From the NCBI GenBank assembly GCA_016806145.1, contig CP063167.1, forward strand, positions 1,608,501 through 1,672,500: DNA of 64,000 nucleotides, given 5' to 3'. The translations under genes and the position numbers were made by a program. The notes beneath the pieces are model-generated. The model did not search any database and was not told where the DNA came from. It worked only from the letters and a program-made list of their open reading frames with translations. Each line of letters starts with the position of its first letter. Position 1 is the stretch's first letter. Of the stretch, positions 18,989 through 28,404 are shown piece after piece. This DNA comes from Variovorax paradoxus. GTDB taxonomy: Bacteria > Pseudomonadota > Gammaproteobacteria > Burkholderiales > Burkholderiaceae_C.

Positions 18989-19905
18989 GATTCGGCTCCC
19001 TGGGTTGCGGGCGCCGGATGCACGTGCCGCCAGTGCCGGGCGATGTCGATGCGCCGCGTCACCCAGACGTCGGGGAACTGGCGGATGTAGTCGAGAAAAC
19101 GCTCCAGGGCCGCGGCGCGCGCGGGATGGCCGACGAGTCTCATGTGCAGGCCGACGGACATCATCTTGGGCTGGGTCCGGCCCTCCTTGTAGAGCATGTC
19201 GAAGGCATCCTTGAGGAACCCGTACCAGTCGTTGCCGGTGCTGACGCCGGCGGCGAACTGGCCGTCGTTGTTGGTCAGCGAGTAGGGCACCACCAGGTGC
19301 GGTTGGCCGTCGACCCGTGTCCAGAACGGCAGCTCGTCGCCGTAGTAGTCCGAGTCGTAGAGAAAGCCGCCTTCCTCGACCAGAAGCTGGCGCGTATGGA
19401 CGCTCGGTGCGTAGCGGCAGTACCAGCCCTGCGGGCGCTCGCCGATCGAATGGGTCAGGGACTCGACGGCGCGACGGATGTGCTCGCGCTCTTCGTCCTG
19501 CGACAACCGATAGTGCTGGATCCAGCGCCATCCATGCGAGCACACGTCGAAGCCCGACGCCTTGATGGCATCGCAGGCCTCGGGGTTGCGTTCGAGCGCC
19601 AGCGCGCAACCGAAGATCGTGGCGGGCAGCGAACGCTCCTGCAGCAGCCGCATGACCCGCCAGAAACCCACCCGGCTCCCATACTCGAAGAGCCCCTCGG
19701 CGGCGAGGTCTCGCCCCTCGAGGTTGGCCAGGCCGTGGCTTTCGGTGAACCAGGTCTCGGTGAGGCCCTCTCCGTCGTGAACGGAGGGCTCGGACCCTTC
19801 CTCGTAATTGAGGACGAAGTTGAGGGCGAGTCGGGCGCCGCCTGGCCACTTCGGATCGGGAGGATTGCGGCCATAGCCGACGAAGTCTCTTTGAAGGTGG
19901 TTCAC
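18985..19905 (-). CDS. PuuE-type polysaccharide deacetylase family hydrolase (allantoinase-like)
   Basis: 306 residues of the NodB/polysaccharide deacetylase fold. The opening RDFVGYGRNPPDPKWPGGAR followed by NFVLNYEEGSE is the distinctive start of the PuuE subfamily, whose characterised members are metal-independent allantoinases that open the hydantoin ring of allantoin. The GTG start lies two bases after the stop of the ureidoglycolate lyase-like gene. A PuuE-like ring opener beside an AllA-like enzyme supports a ureide pathway. Allantoin itself is not shown, since no allantoicase or ureidoglycine gene is present. Length fits the subfamily. Confidence 0.85.
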   Translation of the reverse strand: MNHLQRDFVGYGRNPPDPKWPGGARLALNFVLNYEEGSEPSVHDGEGLTETWFTESHGLANLEGRDLAAEGLFEYGSRVGFWRVMRLLQERSLPATIFGCALALERNPEACDAIKASGFDVCSHGWRWIQHYRLSQDEEREHIRRAVESLTHSIGERPQGWYCRYAPSVHTRQLLVEEGGFLYDSDYYGDELPFWTRVDGQPHLVVPYSLTNNDGQFAAGVSTGNDWYGFLKDAFDMLYKEGRTQPKMMSVGLHMRLVGHPARAAALERFLDYIRQFPDVWVTRRIDIARHWRHVHPAPATQGAES

Positions 19906-19907
19906 GA

Positions 19908-20399
19908 TCAGGCTTCTTTCAGGATCTTGGACAAATCGATGGTTGTCGGCTCGACGTCGACGAAGGTCTCGTCGCCTTCGGTCCCGTCGCGCCACATGAA
20001 GATGGCATGCGTCGAACGCCTGTCGAGCACATGCAGGCCGAGGTGCCAGACGCCCGGACGGAAGGTGATGCCCTGCGACGGGCCGGCGATGAAGGCGAGC
20101 GCCTGCCGCATGTCGGGGCGGCCGAGCGCGTCGGGCGCCACGACCACCAGCCAGCGGCCGGCGTTCATGGGAATGAACGACTGGGACGAGTGCGGATGGC
20201 ATTCGAGGCTGCCGAACGCGAGCCTGCTTTCGCGCACCGGATCGTTCGTGACCAGGGACAGCGAAGCGCTCGCGTGCGATCGACGCGAGGCCAGTTCCGC
20301 GTCGAAGTAGTCACGCCGCGGCAGGGCGGGCGCCTCGATGACGCGTCCGAAGGGCGCGAACTCGGCTTGCGAGAGAGGGCGCGGCTCGATCTCGATCAT
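19908..20399 (-). CDS. Ureidoglycolate lyase-like protein (AllA family)
   Basis: 163 residues, close to the 160 of E. coli AllA, which splits ureidoglycolate to glyoxylate and urea. The family core is clear: LECHPHSSQSFIPM, then WLVVVAP, FRPGVWHLGLHVL and FMWRDGTEGDETFVDV. It is a cupin-like cytoplasmic enzyme. It overlaps the upstream epimerase gene by four bases. The family also contains related amidohydrolase-like lyases, so the true substrate may be another ureido- or hydroxyglycine-type compound released by this operon. Confidence 0.88.
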   Translation of the reverse strand: MIEIEPRPLSQAEFAPFGRVIEAPALPRRDYFDAELASRRSHASASLSLVTNDPVRESRLAFGSLECHPHSSQSFIPMNAGRWLVVVAPDALGRPDMRQALAFIAGPSQGITFRPGVWHLGLHVLDRRSTHAIFMWRDGTEGDETFVDVEPTTIDLSKILKEA

Positions 20400-21337
20400 G
20401 GCCGCCCACTCCGGCGTGCCTCGATCCATTCTGCGTACGAGCGGATGCCCTGTTCGAGCGAGACCCGGGGCTCGTAGCCGAGGTCACGCCGTGCGGCCTC
20501 GATGCTGAACTGTTCCTGGAACTCGTCCACCGGGTCCGGCCCGGGCTGCAACACGATGTCGGCTGTCGGAAAGACATGGCGCACCAGCTGCGCGAGCTCG
20601 CCCAGCGTCACGCGCGTGTTGCCCGTGACGTTGTAGGTGGTCCTGGGCAGCGATTCGGCATCGAGCGCCTCGAGCAGGCCGTCCACGGCGTCGTCGACAT
20701 GGATGAACTGCCGCGGAAAGTCCGAGCCGAACGCCATGCGCGTGGGGCGCGCGGCGAGCGCGTCTTCGATCATGGTGCGGACCACGCAGTCCGTCGTCCT
20801 TCCGGGTCCGTACACCCATGACAGGCGGACGCTGGCCGCCGACAGGCCGTACTGCTGCGCATAGGCGGTCGTGATGTATTCGGACGCGACCTTGCTCGCG
20901 CCGTACAGGCTCGCGGGTTGCAGCAGGCCATCCTCCGCGACCGGTGCCGCCGATCGAACGACGCCATAGGCGCTGGTCGACGAGCAGTAGACGAAGCGCC
21001 GGGCCTCGTGAACGCGCGCCAGCTCGAGCATGTTGGCGGTGCCGACGATGTTCACCTGCACCATCGCGTGCGGCGTATCACGGGCCACCATGGGCCCGGA
21101 GAACGCCCCGCAATGGACGACCGAGTCGATCCCCTCCCGCGTGAGCGCGTACATGCGGTGCACGTCGCCCAGATCGCAGCCGACGATCTCGATGCCGTCC
21201 TCGGTGACCGACGCGCTTCGGTCCAGCGCGATGAAGGCGCGCCGCTGCTCGGCCAGCCGGCGCGCGAGCGTGCGGCCGACCAGGCCCGCGGCGCCGGTGA
21301 CCAGCACCGGCTTGGTGTTTGTTCGATCGAATGTCAT
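20396..21337 (-). CDS. NAD-dependent sugar epimerase/dehydratase family protein
   Basis: 313 residues of an extended SDR. VTGAAGLVGRTLARRL is the NAD-binding turn, SSTSAYGVV the Ser/Thr active-site strand, and YGASKVASE contains the catalytic Tyr-x-x-x-Lys. The domain layout is that of UDP-sugar epimerases and uronate dehydrogenases. It overlaps both neighbours by four bases. Its place inside an operon of ureide-ring enzymes suggests that the substrate carries a sugar-like group; this is inference. Confidence 0.9.
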   Translation of the reverse strand: MTFDRTNTKPVLVTGAAGLVGRTLARRLAEQRRAFIALDRSASVTEDGIEIVGCDLGDVHRMYALTREGIDSVVHCGAFSGPMVARDTPHAMVQVNIVGTANMLELARVHEARRFVYCSSTSAYGVVRSAAPVAEDGLLQPASLYGASKVASEYITTAYAQQYGLSAASVRLSWVYGPGRTTDCVVRTMIEDALAARPTRMAFGSDFPRQFIHVDDAVDGLLEALDAESLPRTTYNVTGNTRVTLGELAQLVRHVFPTADIVLQPGPDPVDEFQEQFSIEAARRDLGYEPRVSLEQGIRSYAEWIEARRSGRP

Positions 21338-22998
21338 GGGGCCTCGGCAGTCTCCAGGGTCAGGGTCGCAACCGGTTCCTTCGCCTCGATGGGAAGCTCG
21401 GCCTCCAGCAGCTTGCGCGTGTAGGCCTCCTTCGGATGCGAGAAGATCTGTTCGGTCGGGCCTTGCTCGACGATCTTCCCGTGGCGCATCACGGCGACGT
21501 AGTGGGCCAGCGAGCGCACGGAGTTCAGGTCATGCGTGATGAACAGCGCGGACAGCCCCATGCGCTTTTGCAGGTCGCGCACCAGGTCGATGATCTGGGC
21601 GCGCACGCGAATGTCGAGTGCGGTCGTCGGTTCGTCGAAGATGACGAAATCGGGCCGCACGGCCAGTGCGCGCGCGATGCCGACGCGCTTCTGCTCGCCA
21701 GCCGTCAGTTCGTGCGGGTAGGCGTTCGCCTTCGCGCTGGCGATGCCGACCAGCTCGAGCAGCTCCATCACGCGGGCGTCGCGCTCGGTCCGCGACAGCG
21801 CCTCGCCGAGCTTCAACGGCTCCGCCACCAGCTCGCGCACGCGCCATCGCGGGTTCAAGGCGACGTAGGGCTCCTGGAACACCATCTGCATGCGCCGGCG
21901 CACCGTGCGGAACGCCTTGTCCGAGAGCGCGAGCGTTTCCTGGCCGTCGAAGCGGATCGAGCCGGCGTCGGATTCGAGCAGCCGGACCAGGCATTGGCCC
22001 ATCGTCGTCTTGCCGGAACCGCTCTCGCCCACGAGGGCGAGGGTCTCGCCGCGCGCGATGGTCAGCGACACATGGTCGACGGCGCGCACCACGTCGGAGG
22101 AGCCGTCGACATGGAAGGTCTTGACCAGGTCCGTGACCTCGAGCAGGGGCTGCCCGCTGCGCGAGCCCGCGCTCGCGGAAGCGTCGGGGACCATCGGAAG
22201 CGGACGCACCTTGGCCGCTTCGAGCAGCTCGCGGCTGTAGGGATGCCGCGGACCCTGCGTGAGGAACGAGTGCACGCTCTCGAGTTCGAGCAGCTCGCCG
22301 GACTTCATGATGCCCACGCGGTCGCAGTACGCGGCGACCATGCCCAGGTCATGGGTGATGAGCACCACGGCGAGACCGAGCTCGCGGCCCTTCTGGACCA
22401 GCAGGTCGAGCACCTGCAGCTGGATCGTGGCATCGAGCCCCAGGGTGGCATCGTCCGCGAGCAGGACCTTCGGTTGCGCGATCAGTGCCATCGCGATGAC
22501 GACCCGCTGCGCCATGCCGCCGGACAGCTCGTGCGGGTAGGCATGGGCGCGGCGCTCCGGATTGACGATGCCGACCTGCTCGAACAGGGCGATGGCCTCG
22601 CGCCAGGCCTGCGCCTTGTCGATGCCGCGGTGGGCGCGAAGCACGCGGGCGATCTGCTCTCCCACCTTGACGACGGGGTCGAGCAGCGACTTCGCGTTCG
22701 TGCCGATCAGGGCGACCTCGCCACCGCGGAGTCCGCGCTTCTGTGCCTGCGTCATCGTCGAGACGGCCTGGCCGCGAACCAGGACCTCGCCGTCGAGGAT
22801 GCGGCCGTCGCCCGGCAGCATGTCGATGATGGCGCGTGCCAGCAACGACTTTCCCGCTCCGGTTTCTCCGACGATGCCGAGGATTTCTCCGGGCCGCAAG
22901 CTGAAGCTCACGCCGCGCAGGGCGGGGGAGGCCTGTGCATCGGAGAAACCGACGCTGAGGTTGCGAACCTCGAGCAACGCGTCTGCGACCTGGTTCAT
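21334..22998 (-). CDS. Dipeptide-type ABC transporter, fused double ATPase (DppD-DppF)
   Basis: 554 residues holding two ATP-binding domains of the Opp/Dpp type in one chain. Domain 1 has Walker A GETGAGKS, signature LSGGMAQ and a Walker B ending LLADDATLGLD, where the usual catalytic D-E-P-T is D-D-A-T. Domain 2 has GESGSGKTT, a diverged signature LTAGEQKRV, and normal FDEPTTALD. Each half also has the H-loop THDL. So ATP hydrolysis may be carried mainly by one of two composite sites. It overlaps the permease gene upstream and the epimerase gene downstream. Confidence 0.92.
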   Translation of the reverse strand: MNQVADALLEVRNLSVGFSDAQASPALRGVSFSLRPGEILGIVGETGAGKSLLARAIIDMLPGDGRILDGEVLVRGQAVSTMTQAQKRGLRGGEVALIGTNAKSLLDPVVKVGEQIARVLRAHRGIDKAQAWREAIALFEQVGIVNPERRAHAYPHELSGGMAQRVVIAMALIAQPKVLLADDATLGLDATIQLQVLDLLVQKGRELGLAVVLITHDLGMVAAYCDRVGIMKSGELLELESVHSFLTQGPRHPYSRELLEAAKVRPLPMVPDASASAGSRSGQPLLEVTDLVKTFHVDGSSDVVRAVDHVSLTIARGETLALVGESGSGKTTMGQCLVRLLESDAGSIRFDGQETLALSDKAFRTVRRRMQMVFQEPYVALNPRWRVRELVAEPLKLGEALSRTERDARVMELLELVGIASAKANAYPHELTAGEQKRVGIARALAVRPDFVIFDEPTTALDIRVRAQIIDLVRDLQKRMGLSALFITHDLNSVRSLAHYVAVMRHGKIVEQGPTEQIFSHPKEAYTRKLLEAELPIEAKEPVATLTLETAEAP

Positions 22999-23840
22999 GG
23001 AGCGCTCCTCGTCTGGGGATCGAACATCTGCTTGGCTGCATCGCCCAGCAGCGCGAATGTCAGTACGGAAAAGACGATGGCCAGGCCCGGGAAGAGCGCG
23101 ACCCACCACACGCCGAGGATCATCTGCTGCGCGCCGTTGCTCACCATGAGCCCCCATTCGGGCGTGGGCATCCGCACGCCCGCGCCGACGAAGGACAGGC
23201 CGGCCGTCAGCAGGATCGCCATCCCGATGCTGATGGAGATCTGCACGATGGCCGGGGTCAGTGCGTTCGGCAGGATGTGCTGGAACATGATGGCGCCGTC
23301 GGTCGCGCCGCTGCAGCGCGCCGCGGCGATGAAGGGCCGGTCGCGCAGCGACAGAACCTCGGCACGGATCAGGCGCGCGAACACCGGCGTGAAGAGCACG
23401 GCCAGCACGATGGCGACGTTCCATATCTCCTGGCCCATGACCGAGACCAGCACCATGCCCAGCACGAAGACGGGAAAGGACTGGACGAAGTCGAAGATGC
23501 GCATCGCGAAGGAACTCGCCCAGCCCTTGTAGTAGCCGATGGCCAGCCCGATCGGCACCCCAATGACGAAGGCGATGGCCACCGCGGTCACGCTGATGAG
23601 CAGGTTGATGCGCGTCGCGAAGATCACGCGGGAGAAGATGTCCATGCCGGACACGTCGGTGCCGAACAGGTGCGCGAAGGACGGCGACTTCAGGGCATTG
23701 ATCGGGTCCGCGTCGACCGGGGAATACGGCGCGATCCAGGGGGCGAACACGATAGCGAGGAACTGCATGGCCAGCAGCGAGAGTCCGATGGCCAGGGTCA
23801 GCTTCGCGCCACGCCGATGGGCGGCAGCCATGATCTTCAT
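22995..23840 (-). CDS. Dipeptide-type ABC transporter permease (DppC type)
   Basis: 281 residues with about six membrane helices. It has the DppC hallmarks: an N-terminal helix, then FGTDVSGMDIFSRVIFATRI, and the EAA loop AAARCSGATDGAIMFQHILPN. It forms the channel with the DppB-type partner. Start and stop overlap the neighbouring genes by four bases, indicating coupled translation. Confidence 0.92.
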   Translation of the reverse strand: MKIMAAAHRRGAKLTLAIGLSLLAMQFLAIVFAPWIAPYSPVDADPINALKSPSFAHLFGTDVSGMDIFSRVIFATRINLLISVTAVAIAFVIGVPIGLAIGYYKGWASSFAMRIFDFVQSFPVFVLGMVLVSVMGQEIWNVAIVLAVLFTPVFARLIRAEVLSLRDRPFIAAARCSGATDGAIMFQHILPNALTPAIVQISISIGMAILLTAGLSFVGAGVRMPTPEWGLMVSNGAQQMILGVWWVALFPGLAIVFSVLTFALLGDAAKQMFDPQTRSAP

Positions 23841-24877
23841 ACTTCGATCCTCGGGTCGGCGATGCCGTAGAGAACGTCCACCACGGTGTAGACGATCAGG
23901 ATGAATGCGGCGGCGACGAGCACGAAGCCCTGGAGCGCCGGGTAGTCGCTGTTCATGACCGCGGAGACGGCGTACTGCCCGAGACCGCCCCACGCGAAGA
24001 TGGTCTCGACCAGCACGGCGGCGCCGAGCAGGAAGCCGAACAGGAAACCGACCATCGTGATGATCGGCGGCAGGCTGTTGCGCAGTGCGCTCTTGATGAG
24101 CTGGCGCTCCGACAGGCCGCTCGCGCGCGCATGGCGGATGTATTCGCTGCGGTAGTTGTCGGCGAAGACGATCTGGGTCATCTTCATCAGCGCTCCGGCA
24201 TTCACGATCGCGAGGGTGAGCACCGGCAGGCACAGGCGCCCCACGGCCGACGCGAAGGCCGCCGTGTCGCCGGCCAGCAGGGTGTCGATCGTCAGGAAGC
24301 CGGTGACCGCGGGCGGCGCCGACATGATGGCGTCGATGCGTCCGAACGGCGCGGGCGCGATGCCGGCGACATAGAACAGAAAGTAGATCAGCAGCAGGCC
24401 GACCCAGAAGTCCGGCACGGCGCCCGCGGCCAGGCCATAGACCTTGCTGAAGCGGCTCACGAATCCGCGGGGCTTGACGACCGAGACGACCGCCAGCGAC
24501 AGGCTGACGACGATGGTCAGCAGCATGGCGTAGGTGATCAGCTCCAGGGTGGCGGGCACGCGATCGAGCAGGTCCACCGCCACGGGATTGGCGGTGAACA
24601 TGGACGTGCCCAGGTCGCCGTGCACCACGGTGGAGAGATAGCTCGTGAACTGCGACCACAGGCTGCCGTTCAGGCCCAGCCTCTCGCGCAGGTTGGCGAT
24701 CTGCTCGGGCGTGGCCATGTTGCCGAGCATGAGCAGGGCCGGGTCGCCCGGCAGCAGCCGGATGAGCAGGAAGGTGGCCAGCAGCACGCCGAACATCTGC
24801 GGAATCAGAATGCTCAGCCTGGCCAGGACGATTCGAAGCGGTCGCGGTAGCGATCGCAGCGACGTGCGTAGCGTCAT
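23837..24877 (-). CDS. Dipeptide-type ABC transporter permease (DppB type)
   Basis: 346 residues with six membrane segments. The start RLSILIPQMFGVLLATFLLIRLLPGDPA is the strongly conserved DppB N-terminus, and RHARASGLSERQLIKSALRN is the EAA loop. It pairs with the DppC-type protein. It follows the substrate-binding protein after 73 bases and overlaps the next gene. Confidence 0.93.
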   Translation of the reverse strand: MTLRTSLRSLPRPLRIVLARLSILIPQMFGVLLATFLLIRLLPGDPALLMLGNMATPEQIANLRERLGLNGSLWSQFTSYLSTVVHGDLGTSMFTANPVAVDLLDRVPATLELITYAMLLTIVVSLSLAVVSVVKPRGFVSRFSKVYGLAAGAVPDFWVGLLLIYFLFYVAGIAPAPFGRIDAIMSAPPAVTGFLTIDTLLAGDTAAFASAVGRLCLPVLTLAIVNAGALMKMTQIVFADNYRSEYIRHARASGLSERQLIKSALRNSLPPIITMVGFLFGFLLGAAVLVETIFAWGGLGQYAVSAVMNSDYPALQGFVLVAAAFILIVYTVVDVLYGIADPRIEV

Positions 24878-24950
24878 GTCTTTCCTTGTTGGATGGCTCG
24901 CGTGTGCCAGGGCGTCCGCGCGAGCCGCGGATCGCCCGGCACGGCGGGGT

Positions 24951-26567
24951 TCACTTCTTCGAGAAGTCGGACCAGTTGTTGCTGTTCGGCGTGTACCAGC
25001 TGTAGCCCGTCACGCTGGCCCGCGTGGCGAGCTGGTAGCCCGGGTTCATGAGGAACACCCACGGCGCCTGGTCCATCACGATCTGCTGCACACGCTTCAT
25101 GCCGGCTTCACGCTTGGCTTCGTCGGTGCTCGACAGCCCCTCGTTGATCAGCTTGTCGACTTCGGCGTTCTTGAACTTGGGATAGTTGATCAGCGATGCG
25201 CTGTTGAGCCACAGGTTGGCGACATAGGCGGCGTCGGGAACGATGGCCATGTCGCGGAAGAAATACATCGGGATCGTGCCCTTGGAGTAGCGCTCGACCA
25301 GCGTCGATGCGGGCAGCTTGACGAGCTCCGCCTCCACGCCGGCACGCGCGAAGGCGGTCTTCAGGATGACGGCGATCTCCTCCTCGATCTGGTCGCCGGT
25401 GCGGTAACCGAGTTGCGTCTTGAAGCCCGACGGCTGGCCGGCCTCCTTGAGCAGGGCCTTGGCCTTCTCGACGTCGAGGCTGTACTTGAAGTACTGGTCG
25501 GTGTAGGCTGGATAGATCTCGGAGATCGGGCTCTTGGTCGGCCGGGCCTTGCCGTAGTAGACGGCCTTCAGGATGTCCTCGCGGGGCACCAGGTAGTTCA
25601 GCGCCTGGCGGACCTTGGGGTTGTCGAACGGCGGCGTGGTGTTGTTCATCTCCACGCGGTGGATGTAGTTGCCGAAGACCTGCCACACCTTCAGCTGGGG
25701 GTTCTTCTCCAGGGTGGCGAGTTCGCGCGGCGAGAGCCATTCGGCCACGTCGACCGCGCCGGCCTGCAGTGCCGCCAGCCGGTTGGCGGACGTCGGCATC
25801 TCGCGAAAGATCACTTTCTTGATCTGCGGCGCGCCACGGTAGTAGTTCGGGTTGGCCTCGTAGACCACCTCCTGGCCCGACTGGAACTTCGTGACCTGGT
25901 ACGGTGCGAACGATGCCGAATGGGTGGACAGCCAGCGCGATGCCCAGGCGTCGTCGGCGGTGGCGTTCTTCTTCGCCGCCGTCGCGTCGAGGATGCCGAG
26001 GTCGTTGTTGACCCAGATGCGCTCGATGAGCGGAGAGGTCTTCGGCAGCGTCACCTTGACCGACATGTCGTCGATCTTCTTGAACGCGTCCTCGTACTTC
26101 GTGATGCCGAGGATCTGGTTCATGTACCAGCGGAAGTTGGCGTTCTTGTTCCAGCCGCGCTCGAACGACCACATCACGTCGTCGGCGCGCAGCTCGTTGC
26201 CGGCCGCGCTCTTCACGCCCTTGCGCAGGAAGAAGGTGATGGCGGTCTTGTCCGCCGAGACCTCCCACCGTTCGGCGAGCGCGCCGACGAGCTTGTCGAA
26301 GTTCTCGACCTTGACGCCGTCGACCATCTTCGTGTCGTAGGCCAGCAGGCGCTCGTAGATGTTGCGCTTCGCTTCGTGCGTCGCCTCGGTCGGCGGGTAC
26401 TCCTGGTCGAGGGACTCGGGCGTCCGGGGACCGGCCACCACGAGGATTGATTTCGCATCCTGGGCGAAGGCGGCGGGCGCGAGCACCGCGCCGAGCAGCG
26501 ATGCCGCGAAGAGGGCCCGGGCCGCTGGCCCTGCGAGCGATTGCACGACGTCGGTCTTGATGTTCAT
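24951..26567 (-). CDS. Dipeptide-type ABC transporter substrate-binding protein (SBP_bac_5)
   Basis: 538 residues with a Sec signal ending near A-F-A-Q-D (about 36). It follows the cluster C binding-protein pattern: EVSADKTAITFFLRKGVKSAAGNELRADDV in the early lobe and VRQALNYLVPREDILKAVYYG in the later one. These receptors bind peptides, but also opines, sugars, nickel chelates and other large polar solutes. It lies between the hydantoinase and the permease genes, so the cargo is presumably the operon's ureide substrate. Confidence 0.92.
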   Translation of the reverse strand: MNIKTDVVQSLAGPAARALFAASLLGAVLAPAAFAQDAKSILVVAGPRTPESLDQEYPPTEATHEAKRNIYERLLAYDTKMVDGVKVENFDKLVGALAERWEVSADKTAITFFLRKGVKSAAGNELRADDVMWSFERGWNKNANFRWYMNQILGITKYEDAFKKIDDMSVKVTLPKTSPLIERIWVNNDLGILDATAAKKNATADDAWASRWLSTHSASFAPYQVTKFQSGQEVVYEANPNYYRGAPQIKKVIFREMPTSANRLAALQAGAVDVAEWLSPRELATLEKNPQLKVWQVFGNYIHRVEMNNTTPPFDNPKVRQALNYLVPREDILKAVYYGKARPTKSPISEIYPAYTDQYFKYSLDVEKAKALLKEAGQPSGFKTQLGYRTGDQIEEEIAVILKTAFARAGVEAELVKLPASTLVERYSKGTIPMYFFRDMAIVPDAAYVANLWLNSASLINYPKFKNAEVDKLINEGLSSTDEAKREAGMKRVQQIVMDQAPWVFLMNPGYQLATRASVTGYSWYTPNSNNWSDFSKK

Positions 26568-26628
26568 TGCTGGCTTTCCAAGTTTCTGGGGTGGTTGAAA
26601 TGAGAAGGGCGCACGGGGAGGCCGGGCT

Positions 26629-28062
26629 TCAGGCCGCGGCGAGATGAGCGGGCGGCAGGATCGAGGGGCGACCGGCGGCGATGAAGCGGCCCTGGTTCCT
26701 CGGGCCGACGCAGGCGCTGCCGTCCCACAGCACTTCGCCGCGCAGCAGCGTGAAGGCGGGCCAGGCGCCGAGCTGCATGCCCTCGTAGGGGGTGTAGTCG
26801 ACGGCGTGGTGCAGCGCGCTGTTGCGGATGGTGAGCTCGCGCTCGTCCCAGATCACCAGGTCCGCATCGGCACCGATGCAGATGGCGCCTTTGCGCGGAT
26901 GGATCCCGTAGGTCTTCGCGGGGCCGGTGGCGGTGAGTTCGACGAACTTCTCGAGGCTGATGCGGCCCTTGAGCACGCCTTCGGAATACAGAAGGGGCAT
27001 GCGCGTCTCGAGCCCGGGAATGCCGTTGGGGATGTGGCGGAAGGCCACCTCTTCGCCGTTCGGGTGCTTGCCGCCAGGGCCATCGAACTTGAAGGGCGCG
27101 TGGTCGGACGAGAACACGGTGAAGAGGCCGTCCCTCAGTCCGTTCCAGATGACCTCCTGGTTGGCCTTGTCGCGCGGCGGCGGGCTGCAGACGCACTTCG
27201 CGCCGTGATAGCTGTCGTCGATGCCCAGGTCTTCCGCGGTCAGGAACAGGTACTGCGGGCAGGTCTCCGCGAAGATGTTCAATCCATGGGCGCGGCCCCA
27301 GCGGATCTGCTCGATGGCTTCCCGGCCCGAGACATGAACGATGAGGATCGGCACGTCCACCAGTTCGGCGAGCGCGATGGCGCGGTGCGTCGCTTCGCGC
27401 TCCACCAGCATGGGGCGCGAGTGCGCATGAAAGCGCGGCGCGCTGCGGCCCATGGCCTCGAGCCGCTGGGTGAGCCATTCGATGCAGTCCGAGTTCTCGG
27501 CGTGCAGCATCGCGATCGCGCCATGGCGCTTCGCGACATCGAGCACGTCGAGGATCTGCCCGTCGTCGAGCTTCAGGTCGTCGTAGGTCATGTAGGCCTT
27601 GAACGAGGTGTAGCCCTCGCGGATCAACGCGGGCAGTTCGGCATTCAGCACCTCGGGCGTCGGATCGCTGACGATGAGGTGGAACGCATAGTCGACATGG
27701 GCGATGCCGTCCGCGCGCCGGTGGTAGTCCTCGACGGCGGCGCGCAGGCTGCCGCCTTTTTGCTGCGCAGCGAACGGGATGACGGTGGTGGTGCCGCCGC
27801 AGACGGCGGAGATGGTCCCGGTGTCGAAGTCGTCGGCCATCCTGACCGGCGGCGGCGAGGGCTGGTCCAGGTGGCAATGGGCGTCGACGCCGCCGGGGGT
27901 GACGACGCGGCCCTTCGCGTCGATCTCGCGGCTGCCTCGTGGAAGGTCTCGCCCGAGCTGGACGATCCGGCCGTCCTTGATGCCGATGTCGGTGTCGAAC
28001 ACGTCCGACGCCGTTGCCGCGCGGGCATTGCGGATCACTAGATCAAAAAGGGATGCACTCAC
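26629..28062 (-). CDS. Dihydropyrimidinase/D-hydantoinase family cyclic amidohydrolase
   Basis: 477 residues, the usual length for this family, which opens hydantoin or dihydropyrimidine rings with two metal ions. Metal-site residues are present: His62 and His64 in DAHCHLD, Lys155 in SFKAYMTY (the carboxylated lysine), His187 in MLHAENSD, and the Asp of SSDHAPF. It is a soluble enzyme. Translation starts at a GTG. It is the first gene of a nine-gene operon and faces a GntR regulator across 342 bases. Allantoinase activity is a less likely alternative. Confidence 0.93.
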   Translation of the reverse strand: MSASLFDLVIRNARAATASDVFDTDIGIKDGRIVQLGRDLPRGSREIDAKGRVVTPGGVDAHCHLDQPSPPPVRMADDFDTGTISAVCGGTTTVIPFAAQQKGGSLRAAVEDYHRRADGIAHVDYAFHLIVSDPTPEVLNAELPALIREGYTSFKAYMTYDDLKLDDGQILDVLDVAKRHGAIAMLHAENSDCIEWLTQRLEAMGRSAPRFHAHSRPMLVEREATHRAIALAELVDVPILIVHVSGREAIEQIRWGRAHGLNIFAETCPQYLFLTAEDLGIDDSYHGAKCVCSPPPRDKANQEVIWNGLRDGLFTVFSSDHAPFKFDGPGGKHPNGEEVAFRHIPNGIPGLETRMPLLYSEGVLKGRISLEKFVELTATGPAKTYGIHPRKGAICIGADADLVIWDERELTIRNSALHHAVDYTPYEGMQLGAWPAFTLLRGEVLWDGSACVGPRNQGRFIAAGRPSILPPAHLAAA

Positions 28063-28404
28063 TTGGGTTCTCTCGCACCAAAAATGTTCAACAAAATGGG
28101 ATTTCTTTGCCTAAGAACGTCTGGCGATTTGTGTTTGCAAAACATATGCCAGATTGTCTGCAATATTGTTGACATCACTTTAGCCGCTTGTCGGGCGACA
28201 AAGAAGGGAGGGCAAACCCTCGCAAGCGGCCATGCGGAACATGGCGCTGGAAGGGCCCTGCTGGCTCTGCGGCCATGCCGAGTGGGCGACTTCTCAGACG
28301 AGACGAGGTCGATCGTGAGCCCGGCAAGGCGCCCGTCGGGCGCACTACACAGTGTTAGACTTTCTACAATCTTCCAAAAAATTGTTGGCACCTGAGCAGA
28401 ACCA
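28063..28404. promoter_or_regulatory. Divergent promoter region of the ureide operon and its GntR regulator
   Basis: 342 bases without a convincing gene. The part 28075-28190 is clearly A/T-rich against the GC-rich surroundings. TTGTCG-GG-CGACAA at 28188-28201 is an inverted repeat with 6-base arms, and ATTG-TCTG-CAAT lies at 28154-28165; both are candidate operators. TACAAT at 28365-28370 resembles a -10 box for the GntR gene, but I see no good -35 at 17 bases. Small open frames here look like chance. Confidence 0.55.

Noticed and set aside
21319..23532. 737-codon plus-strand open frame
   Set aside because: It is antisense to the double ATPase and permease genes, with His/Arg/Asp-rich composition and no ribosome site.
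28063..28395. 110-codon open frame in the GntR/hydantoinase gap
   Set aside because: It starts at the very edge of the hydantoinase gene, has no ribosome site, lies in the A/T-rich promoter region, and encodes nothing recognisable.
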